DNA of 23,581 nucleotides, taken from positions 1 through 23,581 of the forward strand of contig USAV01000019.1 in NCBI GenBank assembly GCA_900552715.1. The letters run 5' to 3'. This document shows, piece by piece, positions 6,767-15,012 of the stretch. How positions within the stretch are numbered: the stretch's first letter is position 1; the number at the start of each line of letters is the position of its first letter. The notes under the pieces are model-generated. The model did no database searches and had not been told where the DNA came from. It saw nothing but the letters and a program-made list of their open reading frames with translations. This DNA comes from an uncultured Veillonella sp. (lineage in GTDB: Bacteria; Bacillota; Negativicutes; Veillonellales; Veillonellaceae). A program made the position numbers and the translations under genes.

Positions 6767-9700
6767 TTAGAACCTGTAGGTGCCTTGAATTCTTGTATAA
6801 TCGCCTAACTTAAAGCTTTCACTACCATATAAAGTATCTCGTTTATTAGTGCCCTTCGCATCGAACGTGTAGAATGCCTCAAGGAGTAAATCCTTGCGAG
6901 GTACATAGCCTGCACCAAATGTAAAGCTGCGAATACCGTCAAGATAACGATCCGGTACTGCGCTAGTACCATTGCCACCGAAGAAGGAACCATGTTCAAA
7001 GTGTTTGTAATCGATGAACGCATTCCAAGATTTTGGAATATCTAGGTCAGCACGACCAATATCTAGACGAGCCATCCAGAAGTGTGGTGTACCACCCATT
7101 TGATGACCTTTAAGAGCAAAATCTGCTGTGCCACGTTCATGTTGGTATACAGTGTTACCATTTAAATAACGGCCCAAGTTGGAACGGTTTTGGCCGTAAT
7201 CAACGGTAACAGATGCATTAGCACCTAATTGATATTTAGCGCCGATACCAAATACATGAGCTACATTGGAGAAGCTATATTCATCATTACCGTTGCCATT
7301 TGCATTTAGGTATGTATGCGTTTTACCGCCAAAGGAGCGTAAATACCACGCTTGTAACCCAAGACGAGAGCCTATTTGTTTCTTATATTGAACAAAGGCC
7401 GCTTTATCAATCGCTGGTACATTATCTTTTTCAAGAACCACACCTTCTGTACGAATCAAGTTACCAATGATTTTACCTATTGCTTCACGAGGTAACTTAT
7501 TTTCAGATTCTGCATCATGTACAACTTTTTCAAGATTATACATATAATTGAACAATGCATTTGGCATGCCCCAACCATAGTAAGAACTACCTTCACCCCA
7601 GTCATTAGAGGCCATTGTAAAGTTCTTTTTATAAATTGCATCTTTAGCATCATAATCACTAAATACATAGTTACCACTATCGTATTTATACGTTTTAGCA
7701 CCTAAATAACCAGTGAACTCATAATCACTAGATGGTTGTCCATAGTAATCATAGGATTGTTTGTAAGTACCATCTGGCTGTTTAACCCAAACCACATCAA
7801 GCTCACTATTGTTATAGTTGCTCCAGTTATCTGTAGCATTATATTTAGCAATTTCTTCTACGGATTGATTGATTTCGTCACCATGTTTTTCAACATAGGC
7901 TTTAGGGTTTACTAAAGCATCTTTATTATCAGTAGATATGATAAGACCTTTAGCCTTTTCTTTTAAGTATTCAGGGTATAAAGAAGAGTTCACATTATAC
8001 ATAATGTCCCCGGTCTTATAGAGTTTTTCCCCTGTATTCTTATTAGTGATTTCATACATTGCATAACCACCAGATGGAATATCGAGGGAGAATTTCTTCT
8101 CAGCCATATCTGTAGGGTATGCCTTTGTAAGAATATCTTGTAATCGACTCATCACTTGAGCTTGTTTTTGTTGTGTTTCCGCAAGCTTAGCATTTGCCTT
8201 TTCAATCTCTTGATCGCGATTTGGATTACTCCAGCTTAAATCCAGTGTTTCTTTATAAGCTTCATATTCAGCTTGCAAGTCTTTCAGTTGTTGATAGAAG
8301 TAGATGCTATCTGTCTTACCTTTGTAAGTAGAATCATAAATACCATTAGGGCTATCTGGTGCAGCTGTATCTTCAGTAGATTTTTTCTCACCATCAGAAC
8401 CGGTTTTAGTAGCACTTTCAATATCGTATGGGAACTCATCGCGATTAATACCGATTAACTCAGCCGCTGTTGGCGGTCTGTAAATAACTTCATGTACTGC
8501 GTGAGTATAGGCAGAATCAGTAATACCTGTACTATGTTTGAAAGTACCAACACCGATACGAACTTGAGAGTCGTGACCATTCCAAACGGCACGAACACCG
8601 TCATAGGATTGACCGAACCAATATCCACTCGCACCCATAGGCTCAGTTAAGCGGCCCACAGATACGTCCCATTTTTTTACACGTCTTGTGAGATCCACGG
8701 TATCGATTCGTTGATGGTTAAAGCCTTTAGAATCAGATTGAGTCCAGCTTGTATCTACACCACTCATGCCAGTCGCACTGCCGATAACTTTGAGGTTTGT
8801 AAACTCATTAAGACGTGCATCAAAGCCAAGTCGTAAGCGTTGTTCAAAGCTATGACGATTGGCATCGTACATATTTGCTTTTGCAGAGCCAATAGCAGAG
8901 TTAGCTCTAAATGGAGATTGAGGTCTATTAGAACCATCATGTGCCATCCAGCGCGCTCTGTAGTCGCCCACTAATGTAACACCACGTTCTTTTGTGGTAT
9001 CAAAATCAGAACGAATAAAATCAGTTAAACGAACTACATCAGCTACGTTTTGTACGCTAGATTCAGCATTTACTACTTCGCCATTAGCGCCATTAGGTGT
9101 ATTGACCCCTACTGCATTAACAGTTGTGCCATCCTTGGATTTACCGATTGCTGTAGTTTTGCTGCTGTCTCCACCACCAAATTTAAGGTTAACCCCCACA
9201 CGATATACCCGTTCTTGTGTAGCACGGTCATCATCGCGATGGTTAAAGATGTTGTTGATACCAAAGTACATCATGGCATTTTTATTGAATCGTTTTTGAA
9301 CCATTACGTTCCAAATGCCAAATGTTTTCTTTTCATAGGTTTGTTTATTATAAACACCTGCATCACCGGATAAGATATCTGGCCAGTAGTTACCGCCATT
9401 GTTAAGGGTATTACTATCAAGCATGTTGATATAGTAATCACCCCAGATGGATCCATTCCAACCGGATTTAGGATTGTCATAAGTAATGCCGATGTCAACT
9501 TTGTGCATTGGTTTATCAAGCAATTGACGAGGCATACTTGGATCGCTCTTGTTGATGGCATGCAAGTATGTATAACCTAGCTTACCGGACCAATATTTGC
9601 CGAACTTTTGTTGTACTTCCGCTTGAACACCTGTGATTTCTGCTTTACCAATATTTTTAAAGCTGTAAATCATATCTGGGGCCCGTTGGTACTTCGCATC

Positions 9701-11854
9701 GCCTTTGAGGTATGGCGCAAAGTCCATAAAGTCCCCTGTGAAATACACAGACATATAGTTTTTGATGCGGTTATGGAATACACCTACACGCGCATAAGTA
9801 TTTTTATTTTCACCTTCCAAGCTCATATCAAAGTTGACTGATTTTTCAGGTTTTAAATTAGGATTACCCGCCCAGTACCAACCGAGCTTCGCTACACCAA
9901 TCCCTACAGGGTTAGAAGCGTACATTTCCCAGTTATACCACAATTCACCCATACCAGGCTCTGTATAACCAGTACCAACATTGGCTTTAAATCTACGGTG
10001 TGTATTGCCCTTTACGTTATAGGTCATCCCCAAGGACGCAGACAAATTGGAACCAAATAGGCTACTGTTATCAAAGCGAAGAATTGGAGATAAGGTTAAA
10101 TTCTTATTCACCTGCCATGTATCAGAAACATAAGCATTTAACTTGCGAATCGTACCACTACCAGTTGTTAAGCGTTGATCACGGCTACGATATTCTTCTA
10201 AGAAGGCTTTACCATTTAGCTTAGGTGCTTTTTTACGCATTTCTGGATCGTTAGACTCGCCATATTTAAAGTAGTCACCTACGATATTGGCACGTGTAGC
10301 AGATAATACAGGATTTTCTGCTTTTAAACGATCTTCTAAAGCTTTATAACGAGCTTTAAACTCATCCGTTACAGGTTGATTATTAGGGGATGTACTAGAC
10401 CAATCACTTAATCGGCTTTCAGATAAACCATAATTTATATAGTCATCGTATGTAATGCCTGGTTTTTGAGCATCTGTTTCGGCGCCATAGTATTCATAAT
10501 CCATATCCCATTGGGGCATACCACCACCGGAATTGATGAACTTGTAGTCGTGGATGTGGGAATATACTTTAATACTGTTATCGCCTTTACGTCTTACAAG
10601 ACGGTCTAGTTTATCTACAAGCAAGCTCTTATCATAGTCCCATGGATCGATGTACATTGTGCTTGTATTAGGAGAGCTCTTCAATCGGCTACCAGAACCT
10701 TCTTCACGAGCATAGCTCACGCCGTAGCTAAGCAGATGATTTTTATTGAGCTGTGTATTCGCATTAGCTCGAATGTCTAATTGACGGTGATCGATATTAT
10801 CGATATAGCGCAACTCATTGGAGCCTTCATAAGCAGAACGACCAGTATAACTAATGAGGGCTACGTCATTTTCTTTGATGCGGGAGTAGTTAGTTTCAAC
10901 CGTCCAGTCACTTTTACCAGCTCGAGAGGACCATTGCAAGTTTGCCGTATTACGATCTGCAGTACGTTTAAAGTGTTGTTGAGGCTCTAAGTCGGAGTCA
11001 GAGTGTTTAACATCGCGTACAAGATCTTCTGTATAACGGTTGAGACGCATTTCAAATTTATTTTTATCGTTTGCATCATAAGTTGCTACAAGACCGATAT
11101 CGGCCGCATCACCATAGTAACGAAGTACATTTGGTTTGAAGTTATGCTTAGCATAATCAAAAGCCATACCGGAGTCACGACGTTTAACGGATGCTAAAAC
11201 AGGCATAAGATCACGTTTACTACCAGATAAACCAACCTTTAATTTCCCCATTTGACCAGAGTCGGCACGAATGAAAAAGTTTTGGTATGGGAACGCATCG
11301 CCATCGCTTTTACGGCGCATACCTTCTGCATTCAATTGTAAGGTTGGTTTCTTTTGTGCTTTTTTGGTGATGATATTAACGACACCACCTATAGCATCAG
11401 AGCCGTATTTAGCACTGGCAGCACCTTGAATAACTTCTATACGTTCAACATTTTCTGTACCTAGCCGTTGGACTTCGTCTGCTGCACCAGAGTACTTATC
11501 AAAATCGCCGAGTACGGGTTGACCATCTACAAGGATCAGTGTGTGACGCGCTTCGGCACCGCGGATGGATACACCAACACGGCCCATAGCATCAACGGTT
11601 CTAGATACACCTGTTTGAGTAAATATAATATCTTCGACGGACTTCGCCTGTTTCTTTTCAATCTCTTTCTTAGTAATGATTTGCACTTGCTGTGAGTTCA
11701 ATTTTGCTTCTTCTTCTGCCCATGTACCTTTGACATGAACAACATCCGTAGTAACAGTCGCATTCTCCGCCCACACTACAAGCGGTGCACTAAGCCACAA
11801 GGCAACTGCACTAGACAGAATAATGCTACGTTTTGCATGTCCCCACCGGTTCAT
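6767..11854 (-). CDS. Giant TonB-dependent receptor fused to a porin-like second barrel
   Basis: One uninterrupted 1695-residue frame. A signal peptide ends at about residue 29 (VVWA-E), followed by a TonB-box-like TDVVHVKG. A plug domain (about 50-170) contains VSIRGAEARHTLILVDG and ends in GGVVNIITKK. A first beta-barrel then runs to about residue 893 and ends in YRVGVNLKFGG. It includes a long loop at about 388-560 and an NPNL box (GNPNLKPEKS) typical of heme/transferrin-type receptors. After a Gly/Asn/Val-rich linker, a second part (about 940-1695) looks like a Negativicutes porin barrel without an SLH domain; it ends in GTYRF, a classic C-terminal aromatic signal. Within it, residues about 1120-1490 look soluble, with a predicted coiled coil at about 1184-1243. 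A GAGGAGGG ribosome-binding site supports the start. The ligand is probably heme, judged from the downstream HutW-like gene, but this is not proven. Confidence 0.88.
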   Translation of the reverse strand: MNRWGHAKRSIILSSAVALWLSAPLVVWAENATVTTDVVHVKGTWAEEEAKLNSQQVQIITKKEIEKKQAKSVEDIIFTQTGVSRTVDAMGRVGVSIRGAEARHTLILVDGQPVLGDFDKYSGAADEVQRLGTENVERIEVIQGAASAKYGSDAIGGVVNIITKKAQKKPTLQLNAEGMRRKSDGDAFPYQNFFIRADSGQMGKLKVGLSGSKRDLMPVLASVKRRDSGMAFDYAKHNFKPNVLRYYGDAADIGLVATYDANDKNKFEMRLNRYTEDLVRDVKHSDSDLEPQQHFKRTADRNTANLQWSSRAGKSDWTVETNYSRIKENDVALISYTGRSAYEGSNELRYIDNIDHRQLDIRANANTQLNKNHLLSYGVSYAREEGSGSRLKSSPNTSTMYIDPWDYDKSLLVDKLDRLVRRKGDNSIKVYSHIHDYKFINSGGGMPQWDMDYEYYGAETDAQKPGITYDDYINYGLSESRLSDWSSTSPNNQPVTDEFKARYKALEDRLKAENPVLSATRANIVGDYFKYGESNDPEMRKKAPKLNGKAFLEEYRSRDQRLTTGSGTIRKLNAYVSDTWQVNKNLTLSPILRFDNSSLFGSNLSASLGMTYNVKGNTHRRFKANVGTGYTEPGMGELWYNWEMYASNPVGIGVAKLGWYWAGNPNLKPEKSVNFDMSLEGENKNTYARVGVFHNRIKNYMSVYFTGDFMDFAPYLKGDAKYQRAPDMIYSFKNIGKAEITGVQAEVQQKFGKYWSGKLGYTYLHAINKSDPSMPRQLLDKPMHKVDIGITYDNPKSGWNGSIWGDYYINMLDSNTLNNGGNYWPDILSGDAGVYNKQTYEKKTFGIWNVMVQKRFNKNAMMYFGINNIFNHRDDDRATQERVYRVGVNLKFGGGDSSKTTAIGKSKDGTTVNAVGVNTPNGANGEVVNAESSVQNVADVVRLTDFIRSDFDTTKERGVTLVGDYRARWMAHDGSNRPQSPFRANSAIGSAKANMYDANRHSFEQRLRLGFDARLNEFTNLKVIGSATGMSGVDTSWTQSDSKGFNHQRIDTVDLTRRVKKWDVSVGRLTEPMGASGYWFGQSYDGVRAVWNGHDSQVRIGVGTFKHSTGITDSAYTHAVHEVIYRPPTAAELIGINRDEFPYDIESATKTGSDGEKKSTEDTAAPDSPNGIYDSTYKGKTDSIYFYQQLKDLQAEYEAYKETLDLSWSNPNRDQEIEKANAKLAETQQKQAQVMSRLQDILTKAYPTDMAEKKFSLDIPSGGYAMYEITNKNTGEKLYKTGDIMYNVNSSLYPEYLKEKAKGLIISTDNKDALVNPKAYVEKHGDEINQSVEEIAKYNATDNWSNYNNSELDVVWVKQPDGTYKQSYDYYGQPSSDYEFTGYLGAKTYKYDSGNYVFSDYDAKDAIYKKNFTMASNDWGEGSSYYGWGMPNALFNYMYNLEKVVHDAESENKLPREAIGKIIGNLIRTEGVVLEKDNVPAIDKAAFVQYKKQIGSRLGLQAWYLRSFGGKTHTYLNANGNGNDEYSFSNVAHVFGIGAKYQLGANASVTVDYGQNRSNLGRYLNGNTVYQHERGTADFALKGHQMGGTPHFWMARLDIGRADLDIPKSWNAFIDYKHFEHGSFFGGNGTSAVPDRYLDGIRSFTFGAGYVPRKDLLLEAFYTFDAKGTNKRDTLYGSESFKLGDYTRIQGTYRF

Positions 11855-11889
11855 TGTGCCCTCCTCAATTTCTAACTAACCATATGTTT

Positions 11890-12022
11890 TGTATCTCATA
11901 CACAAAATAAAAAAGATACACTTCAGCAACATATAATGACATTGAATATCATTTACATTTTAATGTTAGCAAAGTGTATCTTGCATATCTACTCCGAAAA
12001 GACCAAAAATATACATTTCGGA
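11890..12022 (-). promoter_or_regulatory. Possible attenuator-like leader of the receptor operon
   Basis: On the minus strand, arm A AAGATACACTT (11982-11972) pairs perfectly with arm B AAGTGTATCTT (11923-11913). The pairing continues inside as AACAT/ATGTT (11967-11963 with 11932-11928). Arm B is followed by TTTTTTATTTT, as in an intrinsic terminator. A third segment, arm C AGATACA (11896-11890), can pair instead with TGTATCT in arm B. A separate 7-bp hairpin (TCCGAAA/TTTCGGA) lies at 11993-12022. A six-codon mini-frame (ATG at 11986, GGAG upstream) covers arm A. This may be simply the terminator of the AraC gene; the competing arm C, close to the receptor ribosome-binding site, is what suggests a switch. 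Confidence 0.45.
11937..11951 (-). promoter_or_regulatory. Fur-box-like operator in the receptor leader
   Basis: The minus strand reads TGATATTCAATGTCA, matching 12 of the 14 fixed bases (one further base falls at the free centre position) or nearly so of the 7-1-7 Fur consensus TGATAATnATTATCA, with mismatches only at inner positions. It differs by a single base from the element at 13082-13096. It lies between the receptor start and the AraC gene, inside the loop of the terminator-like hairpin. Iron-Fur repression of heme uptake is well known; binding here is inferred. Confidence 0.6.
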
Positions 12023-12087
12023 CAATATTAAGTTTTATAACCTACTCGTTCTAAGCCTTGAACACTTATATTTTAAATATTACTAAT

Positions 12088-12120
12088 ATTATAATGCATG
12101 CTTTGGCTTAGTTTGGCTTA
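12088..12120 (-). promoter_or_regulatory. Candidate AraC-activated promoter of the receptor operon
   Basis: The minus strand has a perfect TATAAT (12093-12088). Seven bases upstream of it is a tandem pair of 10-bp repeats, TAAGCCAAAC then TAAGCCAAAG (12120-12101). No TTGACA-like -35 is present: the position 17 bp upstream reads CCAAAC, inside the repeat. Direct repeats that replace the -35 box are typical of promoters activated by AraC-family proteins, and the repeats start 7 bp past the stop of such a gene. A transcript from here would have a leader of about 230 nt. Confidence 0.5.
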
Positions 12121-12126
12121 AGGTGT

Positions 12127-13017
12127 TTATACTTTACGATAAGCACTAGGAGTTACACCTGTGGCCTCTTTAAATGCACTAGTAAATTTACTACCATTCT
12201 CGTAGCCTACGGCATTAGCAATTTCTAAAATAGATCGATCTGACTCTTGAAGCAAGTGCTTAGCTGCATTAATACGACATTCCTTTAAATAGTGATGGAT
12301 TGTCATACCATATACCCCTTTAAAACAACGCTTTAATGTTGATGTAGGAATATCAAATTGGTCAGACAAGGAATCTATGGTTATCCGTTTCATAAACTGT
12401 GTAGATATATATTCATTAACAGCTTTTACAATATCTACTTGTTGTTTACGATAGGAGCTTCTCTTTTCATGATTAGTTGTAGAAATAATAGATAATAATA
12501 AGAAAGTTTCAATAACTTTTAATTTAAAATAGTGCCCTTTAATTTGATCAGGCACTTTATATAAGCTAGAAAAAATCTGGCGAACAGATTCCGTCTCTTC
12601 CATCATCATACCAAATTCAGATTGCTCACAAAATCGTTCAGCTAGGCTTGTTAAATTAATACGTGACTCAGTAACAAGCGAATCCAATACAGGTTGCGCT
12701 TTTTCTACATCTACGAGTAATACAATTCCCTTAAAAAGTTTTGTAGGGAAGTAATTTTTATGTTGGTAGTCAGCATGAGTATGCCAACCTAATGACATAT
12801 CTCCTGGCCCCATATATAAATATTCCCCAGATGTAAACTTACACTCGATGCGCCCCTCTTCACAATGATTTATGGCAAATGTCTTGGTATGTGATTTAGC
12901 ATAAAATTGAACCGACTCTTCTTTCACATCCAGAAATAATAGATCGATACCGTCAAACACCGTATGTCTCGACATAGTAAGTCCTGCACGTGAAATTGCA
13001 TGATTATGTGGATTCAT
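12127..13017 (-). CDS. AraC-family transcriptional regulator (PchR-like)
   Basis: A 296-residue DNA-binding protein. The C-terminal part (about residues 205-296) is a double helix-turn-helix AraC domain: TIDSLSDQFDIPTSTLKRCF is the first helix pair, and SILEIANAVGYENGSKFTSAF with GVTPSAYRKV is the second. The N-terminal 200 residues are a sensing domain of the type seen in PchR-like regulators of iron and siderophore genes. It lies directly upstream of the receptor on the same strand and its own promoter overlaps a Fur-like box. A role as iron-responsive activator of the heme operon is therefore likely, but the inducer is unknown. The ATG at 13017 has a weak GGTGAT site. An alternative ATG at 12975 has AGGA upstream and would shorten the protein by 14 residues. 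Confidence 0.88.
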   Translation of the reverse strand: MNPHNHAISRAGLTMSRHTVFDGIDLLFLDVKEESVQFYAKSHTKTFAINHCEEGRIECKFTSGEYLYMGPGDMSLGWHTHADYQHKNYFPTKLFKGIVLLVDVEKAQPVLDSLVTESRINLTSLAERFCEQSEFGMMMEETESVRQIFSSLYKVPDQIKGHYFKLKVIETFLLLSIISTTNHEKRSSYRKQQVDIVKAVNEYISTQFMKRITIDSLSDQFDIPTSTLKRCFKGVYGMTIHHYLKECRINAAKHLLQESDRSILEIANAVGYENGSKFTSAFKEATGVTPSAYRKV

Positions 13018-13068
13018 ACTATCACCATATACACAAATACTATATAAATTATCACTTACACAGTTATC

Positions 13069-13097
13069 ATAGTATACTTATTGATATTCATTGTCAA
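13069..13097 (-). promoter_or_regulatory. Promoter of the AraC-family gene
   Basis: The minus strand has a perfect -35 TTGACA (13097-13092), a 17-bp spacer and TACTAT (13074-13069). TATACT at a 15-bp spacing overlaps it. The -35 and spacer coincide with a Fur-like palindrome, so binding there would block RNA polymerase. The implied 5' leader is about 45 nt. Confidence 0.6.
13082..13096. promoter_or_regulatory. Fur-box-like operator at the AraC-gene promoter
   Basis: The plus strand reads TGATATTCATTGTCA. It matches the 7-1-7 Fur consensus TGATAATnATTATCA except at two inner positions (6 and 12). TTGA/TCAA outer bases extend the dyad. It overlaps the -35 and spacer of the AraC-gene promoter and is nearly identical to the element at 11937-11951. 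Confidence 0.65.
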
Positions 13098-13147
13098 ATT
13101 AAATTTTGTAATAATTCATTTTTTCTTTAAAAATATAAATTTATAAC

Positions 13148-13193
13148 AAAAATAGCCTCGCAAGCTAAACAAATGTAGTTTAACTTACGAGGC
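13148..13193 (-). terminator. Intrinsic terminator after the DUF454 gene
   Basis: The minus strand folds into a long stem, GCCTCGTAAGTTAAAC with GTTTAGCTTGCGAGGC (two mismatched positions), and a loop of about 7 bases. TATTTTTG follows. It lies just past the DUF454 stop and ends the PTS operon transcript before the AraC gene. Confidence 0.85.
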
Positions 13194-13220
13194 ATATTTA
13201 AAATAATCTGCAATAACTCA

Positions 13221-13616
13221 TTATTCTTTTGTTTTTACAATAAAGACTAATGCTATAACATGACCAATCCATACAAAGGCCATAACACCAAGTGCAATGG
13301 GCATATCTTGACTGAAATACGCACCAATCGCCATTATTGTAGTCACAGATAAGAGAATAGACAACTTTGTCCGCAACGTTAACGCTTTATCGCGTTCATA
13401 AGCACCAACAGTCTTTTGATACAAATTAGATTCTAAGAACATGTTATGAAAACGTTCAGATCCTCTAGCTAAGCAAAATAAGGTAAGCATATAAAAAGGT
13501 ACTGTTGGCAATAGTGGTAATACGATACCCGCTGTACCGAGAGCAAAACTTATGGCCCCTACGGTGAGGAATATATATCGTATTACAACATTACTATGTT
13601 GCTCAGTTGTTTTCAT
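13221..13616 (-). CDS. DUF454 (YbaN-like) inner-membrane protein
   Basis: A 131-residue hydrophobic protein with an N-terminal pair of membrane segments around GIVLPLLPTVPFYMLTLFCLARGS, the hallmark of the DUF454/YbaN family, and two more segments near the C-terminus. The biochemical function of this family is not known. Its ATG overlaps the stop of the PTS IIC gene by one base (TAATG) and its ribosome-binding site GAGGAG lies within that gene, so it is translationally coupled to the PTS operon. That coupling may be only positional. Confidence 0.85.
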   Translation of the reverse strand: MKTTEQHSNVVIRYIFLTVGAISFALGTAGIVLPLLPTVPFYMLTLFCLARGSERFHNMFLESNLYQKTVGAYERDKALTLRTKLSILLSVTTIMAIGAYFSQDMPIALGVMAFVWIGHVIALVFIVKTKE

Positions 13617-14983
13617 TACTCCTCTTCTACGTAGTTAATAACTTTACCTTTTGTTTTAATAAAGTTTGGAATAATAAGTACAAGAGCTGCAATCGCTACG
13701 ATGCCATAGATACCTGCCATGCCAATCCATTCGAATGCATGACCTAGTACAAGACCCATTACAGCAAAGTCAGCATCACCAAATGTTGTATTTTGGAAAC
13801 CTAATTGACCAAGAACTGGCAATGCCAATGCTGGCAAGAAAGTAATAGCCAAACCATTAAGGAATGCGCCTACTGCAGCACCACGACGGCCGCCTGTAGC
13901 ATTACCATAGATACCTGCTGTTGCACCGCAGAAGAAATGAGGTACAAGACCAGGGATGATTAATACACCACCTACAGCGCCAAGGATGAGCATACCGATG
14001 ATACCGCCGATAAAGGAGCTAATGAAACCCAATACTACGGCTGTTGGAGCATATGTAAAGAATACTGCACAGTCTACTGCAGGGATGGCATTAGGGATAA
14101 TTTTTGTTGCAATACCTTGGAATGCAGGAATCAAATCACCTAAGATCATACGTACACCAGAGTATACGATTGTTACACCTACAGCAAAGTTCATAGCGCT
14201 CATAACAGCATATAAGTAAGGACTCATATCACCAGATAAAGTAGCTACAAACTCAGAACCAGCCGCAAAGGCTGCAATCAAGTAGAATACGATCATAGTC
14301 AATGCTGTAGATAAAGTAGAGTCACGCAAGAAACCCCATTTTTCTGGAATTTCAATGTCTTCTGTACTATCCTCTGCTTTACCTACATATTTGGCAACCC
14401 AAGCGGATAAATAATAACCTAAACTACCAAAGTGACCGATAGCAATTTCATCGCCTTCTGTAACCTTAGATGTATAGCTTTGGCCAATTGCTGGAGAAAT
14501 AGCAGACCAAGCGCCCATCAAGAAACCACCTACAAGGATGAGTTCCATACCGGACAAACCTGCAGTACCGAGTACGGCAGACATAAGACAAGCCATAAAT
14601 AAGCTATGGTGACCTGTTAAGAACACATATTTGAACTTGGTGAAACGAGCAATACATAAGTTCATCAATAAGCCTACTACGAGAATAGACATCGTTTCAA
14701 CGCCAAGTACCTTTTGTGCTACAGCCACGATAGCTTCGTTGTTTGGTACTACACCAGTAATATGGAAGCCATGCTCAATCATCTTACCTAGTGGATCAAG
14801 ATTGTTAACGATAACACCTGCACCAGCTGCGAGCATCAAGTATCCAAGAATAGGTTTTAATGTACCAGTCATTACCTTATGAAACGGGCGTTTCAAGGCA
14901 ATCAAACCTATACATGACATAATACCAATCAAAAGTGCTGGTTGAGACAGCACATCACGTAAGAACTCTAATACCATTTCCAT
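13616..14983 (-). CDS. ulaA: Ascorbate-type PTS permease, EIIC component
   Basis: A 455-residue polytopic membrane protein matching the UlaA/SgaT family in length (E. coli UlaA is about 465) and pattern. Features include a GHHSLFMACLMSA segment, YSGVRMILGDLIPAFQGI and PGLVPHFFCGATAGIYGNATGGRRGA. It should carry the sugar-like substrate through the membrane while EIIB phosphorylates it. It follows the IIB gene by 29 bp and has a GGAGG ribosome-binding site. The UlaA family also includes members of uncertain substrate, and no ascorbate-breakdown genes (ulaD, E, F, G) are nearby, so the substrate should be treated as open. Confidence 0.88.
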   Translation of the reverse strand: MEMVLEFLRDVLSQPALLIGIMSCIGLIALKRPFHKVMTGTLKPILGYLMLAAGAGVIVNNLDPLGKMIEHGFHITGVVPNNEAIVAVAQKVLGVETMSILVVGLLMNLCIARFTKFKYVFLTGHHSLFMACLMSAVLGTAGLSGMELILVGGFLMGAWSAISPAIGQSYTSKVTEGDEIAIGHFGSLGYYLSAWVAKYVGKAEDSTEDIEIPEKWGFLRDSTLSTALTMIVFYLIAAFAAGSEFVATLSGDMSPYLYAVMSAMNFAVGVTIVYSGVRMILGDLIPAFQGIATKIIPNAIPAVDCAVFFTYAPTAVVLGFISSFIGGIIGMLILGAVGGVLIIPGLVPHFFCGATAGIYGNATGGRRGAAVGAFLNGLAITFLPALALPVLGQLGFQNTTFGDADFAVMGLVLGHAFEWIGMAGIYGIVAIAALVLIIPNFIKTKGKVINYVEEE

Positions 14984-15012
14984 GGCACTACCTCCTATAT
15001 ATAGTTGTTACA

